NCBI RefSeq assembly: GCF_010367435.1
Contig: NZ_WJWY01000010.1
Span: forward strand, 16,722 to 80,721
DNA: 64,000 nucleotides
Source: Fusobacterium sp. IOR10
Lineage (GTDB): Bacteria; Fusobacteriota; Fusobacteriia; Fusobacteriales; Fusobacteriaceae
Direction of reading: 5' to 3'
The translations under genes and the position numbers were made by a program. Positions within the stretch are counted from its first letter, which is position 1, and each line of letters begins with the position of its first letter. This document shows, one piece after another, positions 10,268 through 19,641 of this stretch. The notes beneath the pieces are model-generated. The model was not told where the DNA came from. It did no database searches and saw only the letters and a program-made list of their open reading frames with translations.

Positions 10268-10304
10268 AAAAAAAGCTAGATGTCGGACTAACTCCAACAT
10301 CTAG
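10268..10304 (-). terminator. Intra-operon terminator after dctP
   Basis: On the minus strand CTAGATGTTGGA pairs with TCCGACATCTAG (12 bp, one wobble) around a short loop and is followed by CTTTTTTT. It lies between dctP and dctQ. An abundant binding protein with partial read-through into the permease genes is the likely result. Confidence 0.85.
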
Positions 10305-10332
10305 TCTCTCCTTATACAAATATTATACTTAA

Positions 10333-11358
10333 TTATTTACCGTTTTTTATATCTTCTCTAATTTGAGTAAGATTTTCCATTATTTTATCATAAATTCCTG
10401 GTGTCCATTTAGGGAATTTAGTAAATACTACTGATGCTGCTTTGTTAAAGGCTGCTGTATCAACTTCGTTGAATTCAACACCTGCTTCTTTTAATTTTCC
10501 AATGTATACTTCTTCTAATCTATTAGTTTCGCTAAGATTATCTTCAGCACCTTTATTAAATTCTTCTTGAATTATAGTTCTTTGTTCATCTGTTAAACTT
10601 TCCCAACATTTTCTAGAAATAGAAACTGCAGAAACACCTAATAAATGTCTAGTTAAAGAATAATTTTTAACATTTTCGTATTGTTTAGTTCCATAGTAAG
10701 AAAGGATAGAACCTTCAACCCCTTCAATAACACCTTGTTGAATTGCTGCATAAGTGTCTGGATAAGGCATAGCCACTGGATTTGCACCCATAGCTTCTAA
10801 TGTATATGTATATAATTGACTTGTAGGAACTCTTAATTTAACACCTTTTAAATCTTCTGGAGTTTTTATTACTTTATTAGTTTCTAAACTTCTAAATCCA
10901 AATACCCAGTCCATAGATAATACTTTAATTCCTTTGTCATAAGCTTTTTCATTTAAATCTTGTACTAGAGGAGTTCTAACCATTCTTAAATATTCCTCAA
11001 ATGATGTATATAACATTGGTCCTGTTATAGCGTTGTAGTCTGGAATATAATCTCCTAAGAAGTTAACTCCGTCAACAAGGATCCAATCTGATCCATTTGC
11101 AACTTGTTCCATTCCATCTTTACCTATTGGTAACGTACCACTTGTGAATAGTTGTAATTCTAGTGTTCCTTTACTTCTTTCATTAACAGCTTTAACTACT
11201 TTTACCAATGATTTTGAAGTTTGTTCAGCATCAACAAATTTAGTTGTTACTTTAATTACACGAGCTTCAACTTTACCTTCATCTTTCTTTTCGCCACCGC
11301 ATCCTACTACTAATAAAGATAATAGTGACGCACACAATAAACCTTTAAACTTATTCAT
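10333..11358 (-). CDS. dctP: TRAP transporter solute-binding lipoprotein (DctP family)
   Basis: This 341-residue protein has a lipoprotein signal: a positively charged start (MNKFKG), a hydrophobic stretch and a lipobox VVGC with Cys20. The mature part follows the DctP/SBP-7 fold, with the family segment GVKLRVPTSQLYTYTLEAMG and VAMPYPDTYAAIQQGVIEGVE, which contains the region whose arginine binds a carboxylate. It delivers substrate to DctQ-DctM. The gene is 305 bases downstream of glpP and has its own promoter and a leader with an attenuator-like terminator. The ligand cannot be read from the sequence. Confidence 0.93.
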   Translation of the reverse strand: MNKFKGLLCASLLSLLVVGCGGEKKDEGKVEARVIKVTTKFVDAEQTSKSLVKVVKAVNERSKGTLELQLFTSGTLPIGKDGMEQVANGSDWILVDGVNFLGDYIPDYNAITGPMLYTSFEEYLRMVRTPLVQDLNEKAYDKGIKVLSMDWVFGFRSLETNKVIKTPEDLKGVKLRVPTSQLYTYTLEAMGANPVAMPYPDTYAAIQQGVIEGVEGSILSYYGTKQYENVKNYSLTRHLLGVSAVSISRKCWESLTDEQRTIIQEEFNKGAEDNLSETNRLEEVYIGKLKEAGVEFNEVDTAAFNKAASVVFTKFPKWTPGIYDKIMENLTQIREDIKNGK

Positions 11359-11389
11359 AGTTTGTCCTCCCTGTTTTTTGAATAAAGAA

Positions 11390-11437
11390 GAAAAAAAATA
11401 AAAAACTAAAAATAACTTCAGTAATTTTCCTAAAGTC
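11390..11437 (-). terminator. Attenuator-type terminator in the dctP leader
   Basis: The minus strand GACTTTAG pairs with CTGAAGTT (two wobbles) around an eight-base loop, then runs into a T-rich tract (TTTTTAGTTTTTTATTTTTTTT). It is directly 3' of the shared leader motif and about 30 bases before dctP. This order fits antitermination control. Confidence 0.7.
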
Positions 11438-11438
11438 T

Positions 11439-11473
11439 CTATCTAGCTTCTCCTTTCTCTACAGCTCTATTCT
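11439..11473 (-). promoter_or_regulatory. Shared glycerol-regulon leader motif (dctP copy)
   Basis: The minus strand reads AGAATAGAGCTGTAGAG then AAAGGAGAAGCTAGATAG, matching the glpF leader block for block. It lies between the promoter and the terminator hairpin, and glpP is the gene immediately upstream. Confidence 0.5.
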
Positions 11474-11489
11474 GTTTTCAATTATAAAC

Positions 11490-11519
11490 ATTTTACCCTT
11501 TTTAATATGTATTTGTCAA
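11490..11519 (-). promoter_or_regulatory. Promoter of the TRAP transporter genes
   Basis: TTGACA (11514-11519), an 18-base spacer and TAAAAT (11490-11495) on the minus strand. The 304-base gap 11359-11662 is accounted for by this promoter, the leader motif and the terminator; I see no gene in it. Confidence 0.72.
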
Positions 11520-11662
11520 ATTTTTTGTACTAATTTTAAATGATTAAGTTTTTTTTTCGTATGTTTGTTTCTTTTTTCACCATCATCTATCTTTATATTT
11601 CAGCATATTTTTTTATAATTGGAATATTTTGAATCTTTTTTTGGTCAAATTTTATCCTTTTG

Positions 11663-12226
11663 TTACATTGTCCATAGTTCTATTTTAGTTGTGGAAACTC
11701 CCTCTGCACCTGCTGTTAAAGCGTTTATTATATCTTCTTTGTCATCAATTAACCCACCTGTAATAACAGGCACATTTACTAGATTACATATTCTTTTTAT
11801 TATTTTTGGCATAACTCCTGGTAAAATTTCAACTGCATTAGGTCTGTTTTCTCTTATGTGTAACATTGTATTTTTAAAAGAAAATGAATCTAGTATAAAA
11901 AATCTTTGTATAACTGGAATCTTATTTCTATTGGCAAAAGAAACTATATTATGTTTAGTTGTAATTATTCCATCAAATTTAGTTCTATTAATTAAATATT
12001 CTATTCCATAGCTAGAATTAGATAATCCTTCTACCATGTCTATATGCACAAATACTATTTTCCCCTTTTCCTTTAGCTCAGAGACTATCTCATCTATATT
12101 TATAAGATTAGACATTATCACAAATATAATCTCACTGTTACTATTTATAGCTTCAGCTAGATTTTCCTTATTTTTTATTGCTGGAATAACTGGATTCCTT
12201 TCTAATATTTCCTTTATATTAATCAT
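11663..12226 (-). CDS. glpP: Glycerol-3-phosphate-responsive antiterminator GlpP
   Basis: This 187-residue protein has the GlpP barrel motifs: an N-terminal NPVIPAIKN, FVHIDMVEGLS, DGIITTKHN, RFFILDSFS, EILPGVMPKII and a C-terminal PVITGGLIDDKEDI followed by GAEGVSTT. In Bacillus subtilis GlpP binds glycerol-3-phosphate and then the leader RNAs of glp genes, preventing termination. Here the gene lies upstream of a TRAP transporter and the glp/dha genes on the same strand, and two of their leaders share a motif. An AGGCGG-type ribosome binding site precedes the ATG. Confidence 0.93.
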   Translation of the reverse strand: MINIKEILERNPVIPAIKNKENLAEAINSNSEIIFVIMSNLINIDEIVSELKEKGKIVFVHIDMVEGLSNSSYGIEYLINRTKFDGIITTKHNIVSFANRNKIPVIQRFFILDSFSFKNTMLHIRENRPNAVEILPGVMPKIIKRICNLVNVPVITGGLIDDKEDIINALTAGAEGVSTTKIELWTM

Positions 12227-12264
12227 AATAATATTTCTACCGCCTTTTATAATTTATTATATAA

Positions 12265-12273
12265 ATTATACCA
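12265..12273 (-). promoter_or_regulatory. Extended -10 promoter of glpP
   Basis: Minus-strand TGGTATAAT gives a TGn-extended consensus -10 box about 40 bases before the glpP start. No good -35 is visible. Confidence 0.55.
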
Positions 12274-12357
12274 TAAAATTATAATTATTCTAAAGAAAAA
12301 TATAGTTCATTTTTAACCTATTTTGTTCATTTTTTTCAATAATTTTTACTTTTTCAG

Positions 12358-12386
12358 TTGACATTTTAGCTTTTTTTTGTTATCCT
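12358..12386 (+). promoter_or_regulatory. Promoter of the mgtC-like gene
   Basis: TTGACA (12358-12363), 17 bases, TATCCT (12381-12386). It gives a leader of roughly 100 bases before the start codon at 12495. Confidence 0.72.
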
Positions 12387-12418
12387 ATTAAAAAAGAATA
12401 TAAGGCGGAGTTTATAGT

Positions 12419-12480
12419 GAGCTAAATTTTAGAAGACTTTTGTCTTTTCTATTTTTGTGCTCTTTTTTATTTTATTTTAT
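12419..12480 (+). terminator. Terminator-like hairpin in the mgtC leader
   Basis: GAGC (12419-12422) and GCTC (12459-12462) close a long imperfect stem whose inner part pairs AGAAGAC with GTCTTTTCT. A TTTTTTATTTTATTTT tract follows. It lies between promoter and gene, so it should limit transcription of mgtC. Confidence 0.68.
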
Positions 12481-12494
12481 AATGAGGTGGTTGA

Positions 12495-13211
12495 ATGACT
12501 CCATTTAGTTTAACATTAGGAAATGTACAAATTTTCACAAGAATTTTCGTAGCTATAATAATCGGAGGAATGATTGGTTATGAAAGAGGTTGTAATAATC
12601 GTCCAGCAGGTTTTAGAACTCATATATTAGTTTGTTTAGGAGCTGCTATAGTTTCTTTAATACAAGAACAACTAAGAGTTAACATAATAAAATTAGCAAT
12701 TGATAATCCTAGTCTTAGTCAAAATTTTAGAAGTGATTTAGGTAGATTAGGTGCCCAAGTTATTAGTGGTATTGGGTTTTTAGGTGCTGGTACAATAATG
12801 AAGGAAAGAGGAACAATTGAAGGTTTAACAACAGCTGCATCTCTTTGGGCCACTGGTTGTATTGGACTTGGTATTGGCTGGGGATTTTACACACTTTCAA
12901 TAACTTCTGGAATCGCAGTTATTGTTGTTTTAGTTACTTTTAAAAAATTAGAAGTTTCAGTAATAGATAAAAAACATATTGTCAAATTAGAAGTTTTTTT
13001 TACAGATGAAAATGCTTATGCTCAAAATATATTAATGATTTATGAATTACTTAAATATTCAAATATTAAATCTAAAATCAAAGATATTAAAAAAAATTCA
13101 GAAGAAAATAAAGCTAGGTATATATTAATTATACCAAAACAACTAAAACCTATGGATTTGATTTCAGAAATAGCTAAATCACCATGCGTTAAACAGGTTA
13201 CACGTCTATAA
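12495..13211 (+). CDS. MgtC/SapB family membrane protein
   Basis: This 238-residue protein has an N-terminal MgtC domain with about four to five membrane segments. Its signatures are GGMIGYERGCNNRPAGFRTH (residues about 22-41) and GAQVISGIGFLGAGTI followed by GLTTAASLWATGCIGLGIG. The C-terminal part after about residue 150 is soluble and ACT-like. MgtC proteins are linked to magnesium limitation and cation homeostasis, and a transport role is not proven for most members. The gene stands alone, divergent from glpP, and its leader carries a terminator, so conditional expression is likely. Confidence 0.9.
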   Translation: MTPFSLTLGNVQIFTRIFVAIIIGGMIGYERGCNNRPAGFRTHILVCLGAAIVSLIQEQLRVNIIKLAIDNPSLSQNFRSDLGRLGAQVISGIGFLGAGTIMKERGTIEGLTTAASLWATGCIGLGIGWGFYTLSITSGIAVIVVLVTFKKLEVSVIDKKHIVKLEVFFTDENAYAQNILMIYELLKYSNIKSKIKDIKKNSEENKARYILIIPKQLKPMDLISEIAKSPCVKQVTRL

Positions 13212-13225
13212 TTTATAAAAATAAC

Positions 13226-13293
13226 TCAGTGACTTTTATGTGAATTTTACCCATTAGTTTAATCCCTTAATTGATATTAAAAGTTACTGAATT
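13226..13293 (+). repeat. Inverted repeat downstream of the mgtC-like gene
   Basis: CAGTGACTTTTA and TAAAAGTTACTG are complementary over 12 bases (one wobble) and are separated by a loop of about 44 bases. No T tract follows directly. It could be a 3' structure of the mgtC transcript. Confidence 0.55.
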
Positions 13294-13305
13294 ATTATAT
13301 TTAAA

Positions 13306-13340
13306 TAAAAAATAAGCTTGAAATTCAAGCTTATTTTTTA
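13306..13340. terminator. Bidirectional terminator between mgtC and the symporter gene
   Basis: The palindrome AAAAAATAAGCTTGAA / TTCAAGCTTATTTTTT lies between two convergent genes, with T tracts in both directions. Confidence 0.85.
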
Positions 13341-13358
13341 TTTTCTATTTTAAAGTTA

Positions 13359-14723
13359 TTAATCTTTATTTCTAGTTTTTTCCAAATGATTTTTATAGGC
13401 CTTTGTCTCTGCTACAACTACACCAGACAGACCTATTAAAGCTATTAAGTTAGGAATAGCCATAAGCCCATTCACAATATCTGCAAGTGTCCAAATTGCT
13501 TCTAACTTTATAAATGCTCCACAAGCAATTAAAACAATGAAAATAACTCTATAAGGTAAAATTCCTCTTACTCCAACTAAATATACTATACAACGTTCTC
13601 CGTAATAATTCCATCCTAGAATAGTAGTAAAAGCAAATAATACAAGACCAATTGTTAGAATATATTTACCAATAACTGGATATCCTGTTGAAAAAGCAGC
13701 TTGTGTAAGCGCTGCTCCATTTAAATCTCCAGTCCACAATCCACTAATTATAAGTGTTAAACCAGTTAAAGTACATATAATTATTGTATCAATAAATGTA
13801 CCTGTCATTGAAATAAGACCTTGTTGTGCTGGCCACTTAACTTTTGCTGCTGCTGCTACAATAGGAGCACTTCCTAATCCAGATTCATTTGAAAAAACTC
13901 CACGAGCAACACCACTACGCATTGCAAGCATAACAGTTGAACCTAAAAATCCACCCTTTGCTGCTGTTGGACTAAAAGCACTTGTAATAATTTGTTCAAT
14001 TGCCCCTGGAACCTTATCTGCAAAAATAATTAAAAATCCTATCACTGCAATGAAATAAATTAATGCCATAGTTGGAACCACTTTACTTGCAACTTTTGAA
14101 ATAGATTTTAATCCACCAATTGTTACTGCAGTTACTAAAATTGTTAAAACAGCTGCAACTACTTTTATAGGGATCCCAAATGATAAATTAGTTATTTCTG
14201 TAATTGCATTAACTTGAGCAAATGTACCTATTCCAAAATAAGCAACTAATACTCCAAATACTGCAAACATTACTGCTAGAGGTTTGTATTTTTTACCTAA
14301 ACCATTTTCTATATAATGCATCGGTCCACCTACAACATCTCCATTTGCATCAATACCACGGAACTTAACAGCAAGTAAACATTCTGAATATTTACTTGCC
14401 ATACCAAAAAATGCTGCAATCCACATCCAGAACAATGCTCCTGGTCCACCTACTTTAATAGCAGTTGCAACACCAACTATGTTTCCTGTACCAATAGTTG
14501 CTGCTAATGCTGTACAAAGAGCACGAAAACTATTAATATCTCCATGTTCATCTCCTTCATCTTTCATACTAGTGAAAATTAATTTTAATGCTTTTGGTAA
14601 ACTGAAAACTTGTAAAAATTTCAATCTCAATGTTAACATAATACCTGTTCCAACAAGTAAAATTAAAAGTGGTGGTCCCCAAACAAAACTGTCAATACTA
14701 TTTAATAACTTTAAATAATCCAT
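13359..14723 (-). CDS. Sodium:amino acid (probably glycine/alanine) symporter, AGCS family
   Basis: This 454-residue membrane protein has the AGCS/DAACS pattern: an N-terminal GTGIMLTLRLKFLQVF, ALCTALAATIGTGNIVGVATAI, then GGPGALFWMWIAAFFGMASKYSE and GGPMHYIENGLGKKYKPLA. It imports alanine or glycine with Na+. A tandem glycine riboswitch directly upstream makes glycine the best guess for the substrate. Glycine-activated control in other bacteria usually feeds catabolism or export, so direction and physiology remain open. The start at 14723 has GGAGGG seven bases upstream. Confidence 0.93.
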   Translation of the reverse strand: MDYLKLLNSIDSFVWGPPLLILLVGTGIMLTLRLKFLQVFSLPKALKLIFTSMKDEGDEHGDINSFRALCTALAATIGTGNIVGVATAIKVGGPGALFWMWIAAFFGMASKYSECLLAVKFRGIDANGDVVGGPMHYIENGLGKKYKPLAVMFAVFGVLVAYFGIGTFAQVNAITEITNLSFGIPIKVVAAVLTILVTAVTIGGLKSISKVASKVVPTMALIYFIAVIGFLIIFADKVPGAIEQIITSAFSPTAAKGGFLGSTVMLAMRSGVARGVFSNESGLGSAPIVAAAAKVKWPAQQGLISMTGTFIDTIIICTLTGLTLIISGLWTGDLNGAALTQAAFSTGYPVIGKYILTIGLVLFAFTTILGWNYYGERCIVYLVGVRGILPYRVIFIVLIACGAFIKLEAIWTLADIVNGLMAIPNLIALIGLSGVVVAETKAYKNHLEKTRNKD

Positions 14724-14746
14724 AAATAAACCCTCCTATAAAATAT

Positions 14747-14785
14747 AAAAACTATCAACTGAGTTTTCACTCTGAAGATAGTTTT
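14747..14785 (-). terminator. Expression-platform hairpin of the glycine riboswitch
   Basis: On the minus strand AAAACTATC pairs with GATAGTTTT and an inner GAGT/ACTC closes a GAAA loop. A TATATTTT tract follows just before the symporter ribosome binding site. Confidence 0.7.
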
Positions 14786-14927
14786 AGATTTTTGGAAATT
14801 TACAAATTCTTATATAAGTACAACTAAATAAAGTAGTAATTTATTTAAAAATTACTAAATTTAATTAGTTGTTCATATAATTGAATTTATAAAGTTATTA
14901 ATAGTATAAAGTATTAATAATCTATAT

Positions 14928-15105
14928 TTCCTCTGTCCTTTTGCCTGAGAGATAAAGATTAAAATAAAAATTAAAATCTGTGCACCTTCGGCGCCCGTTT
15001 AAGGGACTCTCCAGAGTTGTGTCCTTGTACGGTCCTCACTTAATTAAAAGCACCTGAGAGTTTAACTCCTTCGGTATGTATTTCTACATTCTCCCATACA
15101 ATTCA
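14928..15105 (-). ncRNA. Tandem glycine riboswitch
   Basis: Two aptamers are recognisable on the minus strand. The first (about 15018-15105) has CCGAAGGAG, AAACTCTCAGGTG and GAGGACCGTAC. The second (about 14928-15016) has CTCTGGAGAG, GGGCGCCGAAGG, CTCTCAGGCAAAAGGACAGAG. A short linker joins them, as in the cooperative two-aptamer class. They lie upstream of the AGCS symporter; the 448-base gap 14724-15171 holds these aptamers, the platform hairpin and the promoter. Confidence 0.95.
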
Positions 15106-15139
15106 TCCACTTATATTCAGTTGTTTTTTGAATGTCACT

Positions 15140-15168
15140 AATATATCACAAACTAGACCTAAATGCAA
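15140..15168 (-). promoter_or_regulatory. Promoter of the glycine riboswitch-symporter unit
   Basis: TTGCAT (15163-15168), 17 bases, TATATT (15140-15145), with a TG upstream of the -10. It abuts the guaB stop codon; no guaB terminator was seen, so guaB transcripts may also enter the riboswitch. Confidence 0.6.
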
Positions 15169-15171
15169 ATT

Positions 15172-16647
<1,476 letters not shown>

Positions 16648-16684
16648 TTATTCTTTATTTATCCAATTTAAATTATTCAACAAA

Positions 16685-16709
16685 GAGGCCGTCAAATTCT
16701 AACAGCCTC
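16685..16709 (-). other. GC-rich stem-loop in the guaB leader
   Basis: GAGGCTGT pairs with ACGGCCTC (one wobble) around a nine-base loop on the minus strand, followed by TTTGTTG. It is 50 bases before guaB. It may be a weak terminator or a 5' stabiliser. Confidence 0.5.
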
Positions 16710-16774
16710 ATAAATTATATACTCAATATTCAAATACAATTTCTTACTAAACTATATTTTAGTTTAATTGATGT

Positions 16775-16783
16775 ATTATAGCA
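16775..16783 (-). promoter_or_regulatory. Extended -10 promoter of guaB
   Basis: Minus-strand TGCTATAAT lies in the gap between purD and guaB. No clear -35 box was found. Confidence 0.5.
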
Positions 16784-16824
16784 TAATTGTCCTATTTTTT
16801 CTATCTTTTTTTATGGGAATTCCT

Positions 16825-18060
16825 TTAAATTAAGTCTTTATCTCCTATATCGTCCCTATAAAATAATTTACTGCAATTTATTTTTTTAACATCTATATAA
16901 GCCTTTTCTTTTGCCTCTTCTAGATTTTCCCCCTTTCCTACTACAATTAAAACTCTTCCCCCATCTGTGTATAATTTTCCTTTTTCTTCCCTTGTTCCCA
17001 TATGAAAAATTAAAGATTTTACATCCTCTGGAATTATTATTTCTGCATTTTTTGAAGAACTAGAAGGATATCCCTCTGAGGCCAATACTACTCCACAAGA
17101 AGTTTCCTTACTCCAATCAACAACAGTCTCTTTATTTTCCATTATATCTAAAATTAATTGAACTAAATCACTTTTCATTCTAGGAAGTATTGCTTCTGCT
17201 TCTGGATCACCAAATCTAACATTAAATTCTATGGTTTTAACTCCCTCAGCTGTATCCATTATTCCTGCAAATATAAAACCAGTAAATGGAAGTCCCTCTT
17301 TTTGAAGACCTCTTAATGTTGGTCTTATTATCTTTTCAACACTATCCTTTATTACATCATCTGTTACTCTTTTAACAGGGGAATAAACTCCCATTCCACC
17401 AGTATTTGGTCCTTTATCCCCATTGAATACTCTCTTATGATCTTGTCCAACTTCCAATGGAATAATTTTATCTTCATGGGCAAGGGCTATTAAAGAAAAT
17501 TCAAAGCCATCTAAATATTCTTCTATTACAACTTTATTATCAGGGATTCCAAAGGCTATTTCCAAAGCCTCTAAAGCTTCTTTTTTAGTAAGAGCAACTG
17601 TTACACCTTTTCCTGCTTTTAATCCATCTTCTTTAATTACTATTGGAGCTCCTTTTTCTTCAACATACAATTTAGCTTCTTCTAAATTATAAAAAGTTTT
17701 ATAAGAGCCAGTTGGAATATTATATTTTTCCATTATTTTCTTTGCAAAATCTTTACTACTTTCCAATCTAGCCACTGATTTTTTAGGGCCAAATATTTTA
17801 AGATCATTCTCTTGAAAAACATCTACAATACCTAAAGCTAAAGTTGTTTCTGGACCAACTATAGTTAAATCTATTTTTTCTTTTTTAGCAAAAGCAACTA
17901 AAGCTTCTATATCATTATCTTTTATATTTATATTCTCACAAAATTTACTAGTTCCTGGATTTCCCGGAGCAACATAGACTTTATTAACTAAAGGACTTTC
18001 ACTTGTTTTCCAAGCTAAAGCATGTTCTCTTCCACCCTTTCCTACAATTAAAACTTTCAT
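16825..18060 (-). CDS. purD: Phosphoribosylamine-glycine ligase
   Basis: This 411-residue ATP-grasp enzyme opens with MKVLIVGKGGREHALAWK and contains YVAPGNPGT, the family motif HKRVFNGDKGPNTGGMG and EFNVRFGDPEAEAILPR. It joins phosphoribosylamine and glycine to GAR in step two of purine synthesis. The length is normal and there is no fusion to PurM or PurN. It lies 16 bases after purH with a GGAGGATGAA ribosome binding site. It is the last gene of the purM-purN-purH-purD unit. Confidence 0.97.
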   Translation of the reverse strand: MKVLIVGKGGREHALAWKTSESPLVNKVYVAPGNPGTSKFCENINIKDNDIEALVAFAKKEKIDLTIVGPETTLALGIVDVFQENDLKIFGPKKSVARLESSKDFAKKIMEKYNIPTGSYKTFYNLEEAKLYVEEKGAPIVIKEDGLKAGKGVTVALTKKEALEALEIAFGIPDNKVVIEEYLDGFEFSLIALAHEDKIIPLEVGQDHKRVFNGDKGPNTGGMGVYSPVKRVTDDVIKDSVEKIIRPTLRGLQKEGLPFTGFIFAGIMDTAEGVKTIEFNVRFGDPEAEAILPRMKSDLVQLILDIMENKETVVDWSKETSCGVVLASEGYPSSSSKNAEIIIPEDVKSLIFHMGTREEKGKLYTDGGRVLIVVGKGENLEEAKEKAYIDVKKINCSKLFYRDDIGDKDLI

Positions 18061-18076
18061 TTCATCCTCCTATAAA

Positions 18077-19612
18077 TTAATGTTTAAAATGTCTCATTTT
18101 AGTAAACAACATTGGTATTCCATATTTATTACACACATCTATTGAAAGTTGATCTTTAATTGACCCTCCAGGTTGAATTATAGCTTTAACACCATTTTCT
18201 ATAGCTAACTCCACTGTATCAGGCATTGGGAAAAATGCATCTGAAGCAAGATAAGAATTTTTCGCTTTTTCTCCAGCTTGTTCCAAAGCAATTTTAGCTG
18301 CTCCAACTCTATTCATTTGTCCTGCTCCAACTCCAACTGTTTGCCCTAATTTAGTTACTACTATAGCATTTGATTTTACATTTTTCACAACTTTCCATCC
18401 AAATAATAATTCCTCAATATCTTCTTTTGTTGGTTTAGCTTCTGTTACACATTGTAAATCTTCAGCCTTTATTTCTCCAAAATCCATATCTTGAATTAAA
18501 ATACCATCATTTACACCTAAAATTTTCTTTTTATTTAAAATTTCTTGATTTATATCTAAAGTCATTAGTCTTATATTTTTTTTCTTACTTAAAATTTCAA
18601 GAGCCTTCTTTGTATAAGCAGGTGCAATAACTATTTCTAAAAATAACTTATGTAACTCTAGGGCCACATCTTCATCAATAACATCATTTACAGCTATTAT
18701 TCCACCAAAAATAGATATAGGATCTGCATCATATGCTTTTTTCCAAGCTTCTAACATAGTTTCTCCTGTTCCAATTCCACAAGGATTCGTATGTTTTACT
18801 CCCACTACAACTTTTTTATTTCCTCCTAAAAATTCTCTTAATATATCAATTGCACCATTGGCATCTTGAATATTATTGTAAGACAACTCTTTTCCGTGAA
18901 GTTGTTTTGCACTAGCAAGGGAATATCCTGTCATTGGAGCTGCATAAAAAGCAGCCTTTTGATGAGGATTTTCTCCATATCTTAAATCTTGAACCTTTTC
19001 ATAGGTCATTGTTAATATTTCAGGAAACTCTATATTTTCCTTTTTAGTTAAATAATCAGCTATTAAAGCGTCATAAGCTGCTGTTGTTCTAAAAACTTTT
19101 GCAGCTAATTTACATCTGAAATCTAAACTTGTGTCTCCATTTTCTGTTATTTCTTCTAAAATTTTATCATAGTCACTAGGATCTACACATACTGTTACAA
19201 ATTTATGATTTTTAGCAGCTGACCTAAGCATGCTTGGTCCACCTATGTCAATATTTTCAATTAATTCTTCATGAGTTCCACCTTTTTTCAAAGTTTCTTT
19301 AAATGGATATAAATTTACAACAACTAAATCTATTAATTCTATTTTATTATCTAATAAATCTTTCATATGTTCTTTATTATCTCTAACACATAGAAGTCCA
19401 CCATGAACATTTGGATGAAGTGTTTTCACTCTTCCGTCCATCATTTCAGGAAATTTAGTAACCTCAGATATCCCTATAGTTTTTATTCCAGCTTCATCTA
19501 AAGCTTTTTTAGTTCCACCTGTTGAAATTATCTCATAACCTAACCTAGTAAGTTCCTTTGAAAAATTAACTATTCCAGTTTTATCTGATACACTTATTAA
19601 AGCTCTTTTCAT
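18077..19612 (-). CDS. purH: Bifunctional AICAR transformylase / IMP cyclohydrolase
   Basis: This 511-residue protein has the N-terminal MGS-like IMP cyclohydrolase domain (RALISVSDKTGIVNFSKEL, TGGTKKALDEAGI, GRVKTLHPNVHGGLL). The C-terminal AICAR transformylase part includes DLRYGENPHQKAAFY and VGVKHTNPCGIG. Together they perform the last two steps to IMP. It lies 29 bases after purN, with a GGAGGTAATCATAA start region. The length matches standard PurH. Confidence 0.97.
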   Translation of the reverse strand: MKRALISVSDKTGIVNFSKELTRLGYEIISTGGTKKALDEAGIKTIGISEVTKFPEMMDGRVKTLHPNVHGGLLCVRDNKEHMKDLLDNKIELIDLVVVNLYPFKETLKKGGTHEELIENIDIGGPSMLRSAAKNHKFVTVCVDPSDYDKILEEITENGDTSLDFRCKLAAKVFRTTAAYDALIADYLTKKENIEFPEILTMTYEKVQDLRYGENPHQKAAFYAAPMTGYSLASAKQLHGKELSYNNIQDANGAIDILREFLGGNKKVVVGVKHTNPCGIGTGETMLEAWKKAYDADPISIFGGIIAVNDVIDEDVALELHKLFLEIVIAPAYTKKALEILSKKKNIRLMTLDINQEILNKKKILGVNDGILIQDMDFGEIKAEDLQCVTEAKPTKEDIEELLFGWKVVKNVKSNAIVVTKLGQTVGVGAGQMNRVGAAKIALEQAGEKAKNSYLASDAFFPMPDTVELAIENGVKAIIQPGGSIKDQLSIDVCNKYGIPMLFTKMRHFKH

Positions 19613-19641
19613 TTATGATTACCTCCAAAGTTTATATGATT

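Noticed and set aside
11619..12284. Plus-strand frames of 130 and 82 codons opposite glpP
   Set aside because: GlpP motifs on the minus strand are clear; the antisense translations are hydrophobic shadow sequence without family features.
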